This document shows positions 28,986 through 38,141 of a DNA stretch of 51,860 nucleotides, piece by piece. Numbering within the stretch: the stretch's first letter is position 1; every line of letters starts with the position of its first letter. The DNA lies in NCBI GenBank assembly GCA_010692645.1, contig JAAHGS010000011.1:1-51860 (forward strand), given 5' to 3'. Position numbers and translations under genes: made by a program. A model generated the notes under the pieces. That model was not told the DNA's origin, made no database searches, and saw nothing but the letters and a program-made list of their open reading frames with translations. Source of the stretch: Symploca sp. SIO2E9. GTDB lineage: Bacteria; Cyanobacteriota; Cyanobacteriia; Cyanobacteriales; Coleofasciculaceae.

Positions 28986-30196
28986 TTATAAAACTAGTTT
29001 TTCCAATAGCTTGAAATCTGCGATCGCGAGAGTTTTAGGACTGTAGAGTGACCATGATGCTCCTATCCAGTTACTATTATTGTTGGCTTTGATTACCTCA
29101 ATGGCATTGTCGAGAGAATTAGTAACCTGACCATCTGGAAGTAAAACCAGCGCGATTTCCTCTTGTTGACGTAATTTCTGTTGCCGTAATTCCTCTATGA
29201 TTTTCTTGGCATTGAATTCAGAATCAGTCAAAGAATATTGCTTTACTACCTTTCCTCCGTTGTCTTGGAAAGCTTTTGTAAATTCCTCCTTAAAAGAGTA
29301 GGTATAGGGGCTACTGTGATTGTATAAAATTGCTACTTGTTTCTGACCAGCTTGGTTAGATAGGTAGTCCACTAAAGATTGTGCATGTACTGCCACGTTG
29401 GGTACAGTTCGGAAGAAAACGTCCTTAAGTTTACCTGAGCGTAGTGCTTTTCCTGATAACTCTTCGGTTGTGGTGCCAGCAGAAATCAACACTAACTGAT
29501 TATCTTGATAAGTATTTATAACTGCCAGAGTCATTTCACTGGTATAGTGACCGACGACACCTAGGATGTCTCCTTGCTTTACTAGCGTCTGTGCTCTTAG
29601 CTTAGCTTCTTCTTCGTTATTGCTATCATCAGCGATCGCAACTCTAAGTCCTCTGGTATTCTTAATAGAGTTATCTTTGAGGAAACCTTTACCGGGGAAG
29701 TTCTCTAGAAGTTGATCATCAGTATCAAACAGACCTAAATTGACTTGAGTTTGAGCTTGAGCAACTCCCCTAAGAATTTCTTGGGCTAGCTCTGTATTTT
29801 TTACGGATTTATCCTGTGTGCGAAGTGTTGATTGAAAGTAACTTTGAGTACCTCACCTGAGTTATGGCAGGTGAATTCTTCACTCAGAGGATGACCTTCA
29901 ATGTACTCCTGAACTAGATAAAATTGTTGATTTTCCTCAAAGTAAGCCAACAGTTGGGGGATCTGAGGGTGTTGATCCCCTAGCTGATGGAGAATTTTAG
30001 CTTCCTGCTTAAATAACTCGCGAGCTCTCTCCAAGACACCTGGATGGCAAGATTGAGGTTGAAGGAGTTTGACAACACAAGAGTGATTATGTTTATGCTC
30101 ATCTTGAGCTAGGTATGTGCGACCGAACCCTCCGCTTCCCAAAGCACGGAAGATGCGATAGCGACCACCGATAACTTCCTCTAGATTTGGATGCAT
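28986..30196 (-). pseudogene. Kinase/periplasmic-binding-protein fusion, unit 1 (rearranged)
   Basis: Starts with a normal kinase N-lobe (YRIFRALGSGGFGRTYLA, then lysine in VVKLLQP), then breaks after HPLSEEFTCH. A frame shift near 29801 leads into a binding-protein domain (GLRVAIADDSNNEEEAK to LLEKLVL), which stops at 28986, in mid-domain, right against the kinase fragment of unit 2. Both the kinase C-lobe and the binding-protein C-terminus are missing. The two units are paralogous and appear recombined at short matching words (AGATAAAATT). Confidence 0.75.
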
Positions 30197-30294
30197 GGTT
30201 TTTCTGCAAGAGAGGGATAAGTTGCTCTAGGTTTATGTTAATTCTGTCACATAATCTAATCTTGATAAATGCATCTGAGCTTCTAGTGAGTCCT

Positions 30295-31398
30295 TCAATG
30301 GAGGAGCCTCATTACTTGCAACACTTCTGTTGCTGACTGGTAACGATGCCGGAAGTCATAGCCTACCATCTTGTCTAAAATATCAGCTAACTGCGGGCTT
30401 ACCTCTGCGCGATCGCGCCAGAGCCATTCTGCGGTAGAACTTTTTGAAAATTTATCAGGATTTAATCCTGTCAGAGCTTGGATACTGATCATCCCCACGG
30501 CATAGATATCACTATTACATTTTGGTGAACCACAAAACACTTCCGATGCCATATAGCGATTACGACGCTCAATAATTGTGGTGTCAGTATCAGGGTTAAT
30601 TTCTTTGACACTCCCAAAATTAATCAAAAATATCTTACCGTCTGAGGCGCGTCGGATTAAATGTTCAGGATTAATATCGCGGTGGATGACATCATGCTGA
30701 TGGACAATCACCAAAATTTCCAGAATCTCCTTGATTAGTTCAATAACCTGCGACTCTTGCCAGGGTTTGCCTTCTCTCAGTTCTTGGCTGATAGCCTTTC
30801 CCTCGATAAACTGATGAATTAAATAGAAGTACTCATCTTTCTCAAAGCGAGCAAACAATTCTGGTATTTGATCATGCTTGCCTAATTGACGCAGAACCTG
30901 TGCTTCCCTCTTGAATCTTTTTGTAGTTTCCCTAGACTCACTGGGCAATCGCTTGACAACACACTCAGGGTTGTCAGGGAGATCCATATCTATAGCTAGA
31001 TATGTCTCACTAAACTCCCCGCTACCTAAACTTTTGATAATTTTGTATCGCTCTCTAATGATTAGTGGTCTTATTCCTTCTCCACTGTCACTTTTCTGCA
31101 GTCGCTCCACATATACCCACAGATTCTTCTTGCCAATTTTCTCTCCTTCCTCTAAAAAACCAGCTTGTTTTAGTATTTCCGTCAGTCGCTTCCACAACTT
31201 GTAGGCAAGACATTTTTTGATGAATTCGACGGTATTATCCAGTTTACTCAAAATTGGATCATTCTCTTTGATTTCTTGATAAGTCCAACCTTTTAAACTA
31301 CCTATAACTATAGCCTTGTCACGAAATTCCAGGTGTTCCTTTTGGTTTTCAAAAACTAAATCATCTAGAATTTTAAAAGCTTCTTCTACATTCATCAC
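30295..31398 (-). CDS. Ser/Thr kinase-like protein, predicted pseudokinase
   Basis: 367 residues. The first 100 or so form a helical domain (MNVEEAFKILDDLVF, KLWKRLTEILKQAG) like those at the N-termini of cyanobacterial signalling NTPases. A kinase fold follows: glycine loop SLGSGEFSETYLA and lysine in CVVKRLP. The catalytic loop reads HRDINPEHL instead of HRDIKPxNL, and the metal-binding DFG reads NFG, so catalytic Lys, Asn and Asp are all replaced. It probably senses or scaffolds rather than phosphorylates. Its neighbours are broken kinase fusions. Confidence 0.85.
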   Translation of the reverse strand: MMNVEEAFKILDDLVFENQKEHLEFRDKAIVIGSLKGWTYQEIKENDPILSKLDNTVEFIKKCLAYKLWKRLTEILKQAGFLEEGEKIGKKNLWVYVERLQKSDSGEGIRPLIIRERYKIIKSLGSGEFSETYLAIDMDLPDNPECVVKRLPSESRETTKRFKREAQVLRQLGKHDQIPELFARFEKDEYFYLIHQFIEGKAISQELREGKPWQESQVIELIKEILEILVIVHQHDVIHRDINPEHLIRRASDGKIFLINFGSVKEINPDTDTTIIERRNRYMASEVFCGSPKCNSDIYAVGMISIQALTGLNPDKFSKSSTAEWLWRDRAEVSPQLADILDKMVGYDFRHRYQSATEVLQVMRLLH

Positions 31399-31660
31399 TC
31401 AGCTTAAGTTTAAACTATTCATTCTCAGATCATATAAATAAAACAAGTTATTTACAACTGTCACCCCTGCTCCTGACCAGAAAAATATCACTTTAATGAA
31501 CAAATTAATATGAACTTTATGAACTAGAACGCGACCTTTATGTATTGCTAGATGGTGGAAAGTTGTAAAAAATAGACGTAAACTACCATTTGTGCGCGTG
31601 AATACTCTGCAAAACTGGATTGTACCTCAGCCCTATTTGGAGTTAGTTTCCAAGATTCAT
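31399..31660. promoter_or_regulatory. Leader region shared with 32420-32500
   Basis: Contains a stretch (about 31510-31545, ACTTTATGAACTAGAACG onward to TTTATGTATTG) that recurs with changes at about 32446-32480, and CTACCATTTGTG recurs at about 32357. Indicates duplication of a promoter or leader along with small membrane-protein genes. Confidence 0.4.
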
Positions 31661-32164
31661 ATGAACCGAAAATCTATTTTTGGCATAAAAACACACAAGC
31701 AAAGCAAGCTACTATTACTATTTTCACTAGTTGTACTGACTAGTTTACTAACCCCTACAATAACTCTTGTTCAAAACAATTCACCTTTATATTGGGAGTC
31801 AGTTAATGTTGTCTTTACTCATGGCATACTTGATCTTCCTGTACCAGATTGGCTGCATAGTGAAGCGAATCAATACAGTAGCTTATGGAGAAGTATATGG
31901 GGAATTTCTTCTTTGATGATACTTTGGATATTGTTTGCTCATTTTCTGAGTTTTATCTTGTTAGCAGTTTTATTTTTTCCTGTCATAGGCAATGGTCGTG
32001 AGGCGAATCAATATAGTAGATTATGGAGACATTTACGGGAAAACTATTCTTTAATAATACTTGGGGTCTTGTTTGCTCCTTTCATGATACTCTGGATCTT
32101 GTTAGTAGCGTTACGTTCTGCCTTCATAGGCAATGGTAGGACTCATAGTGGTGGTAGCGGCTGA
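31661..32164 (+). CDS. Small membrane protein with internal duplication
   Basis: Unrecognised. About 167 residues from ATG 31661 (MNRKSIFG); an upstream ATG at 31592 is possible. Three to four hydrophobic segments: LLLLFSLVVLTSLLTP, SLMILWILFAHFLSF, and two later ones. Two successive units each begin EANQYS.LWR and end IGNGR, so the C-terminal half is a tandem duplication. Ends in a Gly/Ser tail. Confidence 0.6.
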   Translation: MNRKSIFGIKTHKQSKLLLLFSLVVLTSLLTPTITLVQNNSPLYWESVNVVFTHGILDLPVPDWLHSEANQYSSLWRSIWGISSLMILWILFAHFLSFILLAVLFFPVIGNGREANQYSRLWRHLRENYSLIILGVLFAPFMILWILLVALRSAFIGNGRTHSGGSG

Positions 32165-32830
32165 TGACTTATCACTTACCGAGCTTAAGCTTGCTGTCGA
32201 GAATGGAGCAGGGCAAGTCAAGCAGTGAGTACTCCTGTGAGAAGGAGGATAAGGAAGAGTTTTTTGCGGGAGAAGTGGAGAAAAGTTTAGGGAGAGGTCA
32301 ATTTTGAAGTTGAGAGATACTTTTTAAGGATTACATAGAATTTATTAGGTTGACCCACTACCATTTGTGAGTTCAGAACTGAATTCACAAATGGTCTTAG
32401 TCGTGACTATAGTAAGAAATTTATTTAACCAAAAATGACTATGACTTTTATGAATTAAAATTCGACGTTTATGTATTGTCAAATAATTTGGAATTGACAA
32501 TAATAGATTTAAGCAAACCAAGTAAAGTAGAAGGAAAAAGATAGAAGATTGAATCATGGATTAATTATTTACTGAACGCTAATACAAATAAGAAGGAAGT
32601 ATTTTGCAAAGCACCAGGTTCGTCTGATGAGTTTGTCGTTTTGAACTTCAGTTATGACGATTAAGTCGATTACTGTGCGCAATTGTTATTAAACCCTTCA
32701 CTATTGTCAATGCTGGAGAGTGGGGTGTGGTTATGGGTTTTGGGAAAGTTCAGGAAACTATTCTTGATGAAGGGTTGCACACTTTTACCCACTTGCAAAT
32801 TAAATCAGAACTAGTACAAGGACTAAAGTA
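32165..32830. other. AT-rich gap with degenerate leader copy
   Basis: No gene. Includes a copy of the 31510 leader (see above), inverted ATTGTCAA...TTGACAAT (32475-32501), and CACTTTTACCCACTTGCAAAT (about 32779-32799), which is partly repeated at about 34160 ahead of a gene fragment. Confidence 0.5.
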
Positions 32831-33211
32831 GTGAGACGTTTTAATATTGTTCCAGTTTATACAATTTTTACTGGTTGTCTATTTCCTATTTTTGTTATAT
32901 CTATACCTGCAATCAATCTTGGTTATAGTTACCTGACTGTCCGTCACGAAACTATCACCATTATAGACAAGGACAGAGTCAATAATGGTAAAAATAGTTA
33001 TTACTTCGTCTCGACTAAAAATCACGAGGTCTTCACCGTCAAAGATGATGTATTTCAAGGGAAATTTCGTGCTGATGATACATATGATCAACTCAAAGAA
33101 GAAAATAAATACAAGGTTAAAGTAAACGGTATTAGATCCAGATCGACTAATTTATATCCAAACATATTGGAAGCTTTTGAAGTTACATCTGAATTTGCCT
33201 CAACCAGATAA
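32831..33211 (+). CDS. Small membrane-anchored hypothetical protein
   Basis: 126 residues with GTG start at 32831. One N-terminal membrane segment (VYTIFTGCLFPIFVISIPA) and a polar domain with several beta-strand-like stretches (ETITIIDKDRV, SYYFVSTKNHEVF, YKVKVNGIRS). I do not recognise the family. Its first 33 codons and leader recur as a fragment at 34196-34297 on the far side of htpX. Confidence 0.6.
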   Translation: MRRFNIVPVYTIFTGCLFPIFVISIPAINLGYSYLTVRHETITIIDKDRVNNGKNSYYFVSTKNHEVFTVKDDVFQGKFRADDTYDQLKEENKYKVKVNGIRSRSTNLYPNILEAFEVTSEFASTR

Positions 33212-33265
33212 TTATAGTGCATAACACAGCAAAGACAGCACTTGCAATTCATTTGTACTAAGTCA

Positions 33266-34135
33266 ATGAACTTTATCAAAACAGTTGTTTTACTAAGTTT
33301 ACTAAGTGGTTTACTAACTTTCACAGGTTATTTACTCATCGGTGGTGTAATGGGGGCACTAATCGGATTAGTGATTGGCATAGCAGTTAATTTTAGCAGT
33401 TGGTTTTATTCCGATAAAATTGTCCTCAAAGTCTATAAAGCTCGTACTCCTGATTCTAGAGAAAAAGCCAGACTTCAACCTATAGTTGAAGTACTGTCTT
33501 CTCGAGCAAAATTACCTGTACCAAAACTCTATATTATTCCTACTTCTGTTCCTAATGCTTTTGCTACTGGGAGGAATCCAAAGCATGGGGTAGTAGGTGT
33601 GACTGAAGGTTTGATGAGGTTATTACCAGACGACGAACTCGAAGGTGTAATTGCCCATGAACTCACTCATATCAAAAATCGTGATACTCTTACCCAAACT
33701 ATCGCTTCTACTCTAGCCGGAGCTATTTCTTTACTAGCCCAAATCGGTTCAGATATGATCTTTCGTGGGTTATTTAACTCCCGCAACTCAGGATTGCGTC
33801 TATTCACATTACTACCAACCTTACTCTTTGCTCCCATTACTGCTACTATTCTCAAACTAGCTATCTCTCGTACCAGAGAATACAGTGCCGATGCAGGTGC
33901 AGCAGCTTTAACTGGTAATCCTCGTGCTCTCGCTAATGCTTTAGATAGATTACAAAACAACAGGTCAGTAGGAATAAATGGCAATGTAGCTTTTAAATCA
34001 TTGCTGATTATCAATCCCTTCAAAAAAGAACTGGCAACTAGACTATTTTCCACCCACCCTCCTACAGAAGCACGCATTCAAAAATTACTCAAGTTAGAAC
34101 TCCAACTGCGGAATACTCCAAACTATTATGAATAA
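33266..34135 (+). CDS. htpX: HtpX-like M48 zinc metalloprotease
   Basis: 289 residues from ATG 33266 (MNFIKTVVLL). Membrane protease that cleaves damaged membrane proteins. Two N-terminal hydrophobic segments, then zinc motif HELTH in VIAHELTHIKNRD, the third-ligand region SRTREYSADAGAA, and a C-terminal STHPPTEARI. Another pair of membrane segments lies between. Complete by length. Flanked by duplicated small-gene sequence. Confidence 0.92.
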   Translation: MNFIKTVVLLSLLSGLLTFTGYLLIGGVMGALIGLVIGIAVNFSSWFYSDKIVLKVYKARTPDSREKARLQPIVEVLSSRAKLPVPKLYIIPTSVPNAFATGRNPKHGVVGVTEGLMRLLPDDELEGVIAHELTHIKNRDTLTQTIASTLAGAISLLAQIGSDMIFRGLFNSRNSGLRLFTLLPTLLFAPITATILKLAISRTREYSADAGAAALTGNPRALANALDRLQNNRSVGINGNVAFKSLLIINPFKKELATRLFSTHPPTEARIQKLLKLELQLRNTPNYYE

Positions 34136-34195
34136 CTTATTCTCAAGGTAAAGTCCTATTTGCCCACTTGCAAATCTAGTACAATAATTAAGGTG

Positions 34196-34297
34196 GTGAG
34201 ACGTTTTAATATTGTTCTATTTTATATAATTGTCACTGGTTTTTTATATCCTATTTTTGTTATATTCGTACCTGTAATCAATAATGAAACACTATAA
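34196..34297 (+). pseudogene. Truncated copy of the gene at 32831
   Basis: From GTG 34196, 33 codons (RRFNIV, then a membrane segment ending YPIFVIFVPVI) parallel the N-terminus of the 32831 gene, then end at a stop. The leader with CCCACTTGCAAAT is also shared. A partial duplication that lost its extracytoplasmic domain. Confidence 0.7.
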
Positions 34298-34341
34298 AAA
34301 TAGTACATTATTAGGGAAAAATATTAGGGAAACATCTCTAC

Positions 34342-34833
34342 TTGTCAACTGGCTTCCCTATTTACTCAAAAGAGATTGTTTCACAAATTAACTATGCTGG
34401 TTATAGTCTTTCTCTCAAATGGAGTAGGGAAACACAAGCCTTTGCAGAAAGAATCGCTAGTCGGGAGCCGACATTGAATCCAGAATTGCTTGAAACCCTG
34501 TACACAGTCTTAGCCCTATCTGACCAAGTAGCAGAAGCCTTACTAGCTTTAGAACAGGTTCAGACTCCTACCTACTGTAACTTAACTAAAAAACACCTGC
34601 GAGATAGTTATGACCGACTTCAACTTTACGCTGACTTGCATCGTCAGCACCAACAACGGCGCTTGCAACTGAAATCAGTGATCTTATTGAGTGATTTTGG
34701 GGAAGAACTGCTTTCTACTCCACCCACCCCTGAAGAATTACAGAACTTAGGCACCTATGGACGCTCGAATCTCCTCCGTCAGACTCGCTTAAAACAAGAC
34801 TATCCGCAAGCCCAGATGCTAAAGTGTCCTTAG
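34342..34833 (+). CDS. Hypothetical protein upstream of rsmH
   Basis: Unrecognised, about 163 residues from a TTG; no ATG is available near the N-terminus, so the start is uncertain. Predicted soluble and helical, rich in Leu, Gln and Arg (RQHQQRRLQLKSVILL). It ends 18 bases before rsmH, so the two may be cotranscribed. Confidence 0.6.
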   Translation: MSTGFPIYSKEIVSQINYAGYSLSLKWSRETQAFAERIASREPTLNPELLETLYTVLALSDQVAEALLALEQVQTPTYCNLTKKHLRDSYDRLQLYADLHRQHQQRRLQLKSVILLSDFGEELLSTPPTPEELQNLGTYGRSNLLRQTRLKQDYPQAQMLKCP

Positions 34834-34851
34834 TGCAAGACCTCTAATGAT

Positions 34852-35739
34852 ATGGAAACTGGGTTTGAGGAGGGGAAAACATTAGCATTTGCGCATGTTT
34901 CAGTGTTAAGTCGCGAGGTAGTTGAAGGATTAAATATTCTTCCTGGCGGGCATTACCTAGACGCTACTGTAGGTGGTGGCGGACATAGCCAGCTGATTTT
35001 AACAGCAGCGCCCAAGGTTCAAATTACTGCAATTGATCGGGATGCACAAGCAATTGCCGCCGCTAAAGCTAAATTAGCTCCCTATAGCGCACGCGTCCAG
35101 TTTTGGCACGGTAATTTTGCTGAATATGAGCCAATTGATACTTTATTTGAGGGAATTATTGCCGATTTAGGCGTTAGCTCTGCCCAACTCGACTTCCCAG
35201 AACGAGGCTTTAGCTTTCGTCATCGAGCTGATTTAGATATGCGCATGGATCAGCGCCAATCTTTAACAGCAGCCGATGCCATCAATCACTGGAGTGAAGT
35301 ACAACTGGCAGATGTATTCTATAAATATGGAGAGGAACGACTATCTCGGCGAATTGCTAGGGCAGTTGTCAACAAGCGACCGTTTCAGACTACGAGCGAA
35401 CTAGCCGAAGCGATCGCTTCTAGTGTACCTCGCAAATACCGCTATGGCAGAATTCATCCTGCTACTCGGGTTTTTCAGGCGCTGCGAATTGCCGTCAATC
35501 AAGAAATTGAGTCTCTAGAAACTTTCGTAAACAAGGCACCTAATTGGTTAAAACCTGGGGGCACAATTGCTATAATCAGCTTTCATAGTTTAGAAGATAG
35601 AATTATTAAGCATAGTCTGCGAGACTCACCAATATTGAAGGTATTGACCAAAAAACCGGTAACGCCGCAAGACCAGGAACGGGAAGATAACCGTCGTTCT
35701 CGTTCTGCCAAGCTCAGATTGGCCCAACGAATTTATTAA
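34852..35739 (+). CDS. rsmH: RsmH (MraW), 16S rRNA m4C1402 methyltransferase
   Basis: Methylates N4 of C1402 in 16S rRNA using SAM. 295 residues. Family motifs: [11 protein letters not shown] (SAM site), [25 protein letters not shown] and [13 protein letters not shown]. Complete at both ends ([11 protein letters not shown] to KLRLAQRIY). Not in a dcw cell-wall cluster here. Confidence 0.97.
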   Translation: METGFEEGKTLAFAHVSVLSREVVEGLNILPGGHYLDATVGGGGHSQLILTAAPKVQITAIDRDAQAIAAAKAKLAPYSARVQFWHGNFAEYEPIDTLFEGIIADLGVSSAQLDFPERGFSFRHRADLDMRMDQRQSLTAADAINHWSEVQLADVFYKYGEERLSRRIARAVVNKRPFQTTSELAEAIASSVPRKYRYGRIHPATRVFQALRIAVNQEIESLETFVNKAPNWLKPGGTIAIISFHSLEDRIIKHSLRDSPILKVLTKKPVTPQDQEREDNRRSRSAKLRLAQRIY

Positions 35740-35784
35740 TAAATATTTTTCAAGCAAATACTTGGGATTAAGTAAAACCAGACT

Positions 35785-36423
35785 ATGCAGCTAGAACTGA
35801 GTCAATTAATCGTTCCTCCTGGACATCAATTATTACTAAAAAATGTTGATTGGCAGATGTTTGAGAAAATTTTGGAGGACTTGGGAGAAACTCGTGCTAG
35901 CAGAGTTTCTTATAGCAAAGGATTGTTAGAAATCATGACTCCACTGGCAGAACATGAAGATGACAAAGTCATTATTGGAGACTTAGTCAAGGCATTACTT
36001 GAAGAGTTAGATATTGAATTTAGGAGTCTGGGTTCTACAACTTTTAAGAACAGAAAAATGGAACAAGGATTAGAAGCTGATGACTGTTTTTATATTCAAA
36101 ATGAGGCGGCAATCAGAGGAAAACAGCGAATAGACTTGAATTTTGATCCTCCCCCAGATTTAGCAATTGAAATTGATCTCACCACTCGGACGCGGTTTAA
36201 TAATTACGAAGCTTTAGGAGTCCCTGAACTATGGCGATATAATGGCAAAAAACTGGAAATCAATGTATTGCAGACTGGAAAATATATTGAAGCTAAAGTT
36301 AGCTATAATTTTCCTCAATTACCTATTAGCAAGGCAATTACAAACTATGTTGAACAGAGTAAGATTTTAGGTAGAAATGCTACGATGAAAGCTTTCCGTA
36401 AGTGGGTGAGAGAACAAATATAG
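35785..36423 (+). CDS. Uma2-family (DUF820) putative endonuclease
   Basis: 212 residues. PD-(D/E)XK-like fold expected: PPDLAIEIDLTTRT carries the Asp and E-x-D, with a later YNGKKLEI. The family is greatly expanded in filamentous cyanobacteria, often as stand-alone genes; activity and role are unproven. It ends inside the left end of a MITE-like repeat (TATAGCG just at the stop). Confidence 0.85.
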   Translation: MQLELSQLIVPPGHQLLLKNVDWQMFEKILEDLGETRASRVSYSKGLLEIMTPLAEHEDDKVIIGDLVKALLEELDIEFRSLGSTTFKNRKMEQGLEADDCFYIQNEAAIRGKQRIDLNFDPPPDLAIEIDLTTRTRFNNYEALGVPELWRYNGKKLEINVLQTGKYIEAKVSYNFPQLPISKAITNYVEQSKILGRNATMKAFRKWVREQI

Positions 36424-36563
36424 CGTTGGGAGCATGTCAGGTTTACAGCTCAATCCTTTGCCCGCACTTCGTGCCGCTTCGCTAACATCCCCCAGCCCCT
36501 TCTCCCAGTGTTGGGAGAGGGATTTAGGGTGAGGGCTTACAAAGGTGACATGCTCCCTATAGC
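36419..36563. mobile_element. MITE-like repeat after the Uma2 gene
   Basis: Perfect 12-bp arms GGGAGCATGTCA (36428-36439) and TGACATGCTCCC (36546-36557), each bordered by TATAGC-type words. The interior has GGGAGAGGGATTTAGGGTG, a common cyanobacterial repeat sequence. The stop codon of the Uma2 gene is at its left end. Confidence 0.65.
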
Positions 36564-37020
36564 GTTTCTGTGACTCATGAGATACACTCCATCCTGCCAT
36601 CCGATTTTATACAGGAGAAAGGACTTGAAGCAATCACCATTTCTTAGATAGTACCAGGATTGCAAACATCAAGCCAGAACCTACATGGGTACAGATTTTT
36701 GAACTCCAATCGCTACATCCTGGCTCTCCCGTACATGTGGTGATAATAAAATTTTATATATTGTAGGGTGGGTTAGGCTGGGGTCATAATTTGTGAATTC
36801 TAGTATTGTTTTCCTATCCGTGCCGTAACCCACCAAAGATAATTTGTCGTCTGATCTACAGTTTCCTCCAAGAGCTCTCGAGAGCCGTTTAAGTATTCTT
36901 TTGGGCAGTGTAATTATATCATTTAGTATTTTAGTCGGCATAGTAATTATTGCTACATTAATGGATTATAGTTGATAATCTTAGCTGAAATTCTTGCCGT
37001 TCTTTGGTAGCAATCAATCT
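36564..37020. other. Non-coding repeat region before tRNA-Ser
   Basis: Contains the inverted pair GGTGGGTTA (36767-36775) and TAACCCACC (36826-36834), a widespread cyanobacterial repeat. A minus-strand frame at 36681-36941 merely crosses this repeat. No gene. Confidence 0.6.
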
Positions 37021-37119
37021 ATAGCAATCCTATTTGGTTTACAAACACCCAGCTTCTACAACCGTGCTGTGGTAAGATTGCTCCCTCTTGGTGTTTGGAT
37101 CTTATGTAGGATTGCTATA
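37020..37119. mobile_element. TATAGCAATCCT-ended MITE-like element
   Basis: ATAGCAATCCTA (37021-37032) and TAGGATTGCTAT (37107-37118) are perfect 12-bp terminal inverted repeats about 74 bases apart, non-coding inside. It sits 59 bases before tRNA-Ser. Confidence 0.7.
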
Positions 37120-37177
37120 TTCTCGAATAGAGGTTTGCAAATTCTCAAAACCTGCTATAATGAGTGACTGACAGGTT

Positions 37178-37269
37178 GGAGAGATGGCTGAGTGGTCGAA
37201 AGCGGCAGATTGCTAATCTGTTGATAGGTACGTAAGTCCTATCCGAGGGTTCGAATCCCTCTCTCTCCG
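37178..37269 (+). tRNA. trnS-GCU: tRNA-Ser (GCU)
   Basis: Acceptor arms GGAGAGA and TCTCTCC, discriminator G, D-arm GCTGAGTGGTCGAAAGC, anticodon loop TTGCTAA with anticodon GCT at 37212-37214, a long variable arm typical of tRNA-Ser, and T-loop GGTTCGAATCC. CCA is not encoded. Decodes AGC/AGU. Confidence 0.96.
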
Positions 37270-37669
37270 TTGGTTTTACCCTTCTATTTCAAGATACTGT
37301 TGGCGAATGTAAGAGGGGGTCTCAGCTTCCTCCCCGCTAAGCCAAAAGTTGAGTTATTTTTGAGGCAAATAACATCAGTCAGTTCCCATCAGGCATGAGG
37401 AGCCATGGCAGCGAAGCGAGAGATGCGGGTTTAGGCTATGGGTATCCCTTGCAACGAAGAAACTAAGCCAGTTAGATTCATTGCTGCTGCAATTGCCAGA
37501 TGTTGAAGGTGGGTTTTGGCTAAGCCCAGATGGTGACCATCTTCCCCAATTGTCAAGCCTAATTGTTGTTGTTCGGTTTTGCTTTTGGGCAATAGTAATA
37601 AATTCCAAGAAAAAATAAGTAATAAATGTCATTGTCATCACTTATTACTTATTACTTATTACTTATTAC
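37270..37669. other. Gap between tRNA-Ser and nifT
   Basis: No gene. A short plus-strand frame near 37480-37560 (LPDVEGGFWLSPDG) may be debris of a coding sequence. Tandem ATTACTT heptamers (about 37640-37670) end at the nifT stop. Confidence 0.5.
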
Positions 37670-37876
37670 TTAAGAAGAAATCCTCTTAGCCTCCACAGTC
37701 CGTGGTAACTTAGCTGGTTCTTCTGGATTAGGAATACCTAAAACCCAACCATTAGCCAGAGTTAAAATCTGACCATCCTCTCCCTGCTGTTGCTCTACAA
37801 CAGCTTCTTCAAGGTCTTTTTTCGGGACATAAGCAATTAACTTTCCCGTATCATCGTTACGCAACATTACTTTCAT
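37670..37876 (-). CDS. nifT: NifT/FixU
   Basis: 68-residue conserved nif protein of uncertain role in nitrogenase maturation: KVMLRNDDTGKLIAYVPKKDLEE and a C-terminal GWVLGIPNP motif. Starts one base after the nifZ stop, so nifV-nifZ-nifT form one operon. Confidence 0.95.
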   Translation of the reverse strand: MKVMLRNDDTGKLIAYVPKKDLEEAVVEQQQGEDGQILTLANGWVLGIPNPEEPAKLPRTVEAKRISS

Positions 37877-37877
37877 T

Positions 37878-38141
37878 CTAACTTTCCTCTACTAGTTCTA
37901 TTTCGTGTTTGCGACAGCCAACGATCATGTTCTTAGTCAAAAAATGCACCGAATAGATGTAAAACTTTTGTAAAAAAGTACCAATGCCGCATACATAGCC
38001 GACATCACCTTCCTCTACCAAAACCGTTCCTGTTGCTAAACCAGGAAAAGTACCATCATTGCGGATTAATTTAGTGACCCTTACTTTTTGATCCAGTTCA
38101 AATACTGGTCGTTCGTCCAGTTCGATTTCTTCAAGCGCCAT
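37878..38141 (-). CDS. nifZ: NifZ
   Basis: 87 residues. NifZ helps convert the [4Fe-4S]-like pair into the second P-cluster of NifDK. Signature: DLDQKV-like [17 protein letters not shown] and [19 protein letters not shown]. Overlaps the end of nifV by 11 bases. Confidence 0.95.
   Translation of the reverse strand: MALEEIELDERPVFELDQKVRVTKLIRNDGTFPGLATGTVLVEEGDVGYVCGIGTFLQKFYIYSVHFLTKNMIVGCRKHEIELVEES

Noticed and set aside
36681-36941. Minus-strand frame of 86 codons
   Set aside because: Runs through a common cyanobacterial GGTGGGTTA repeat; no family resemblance.
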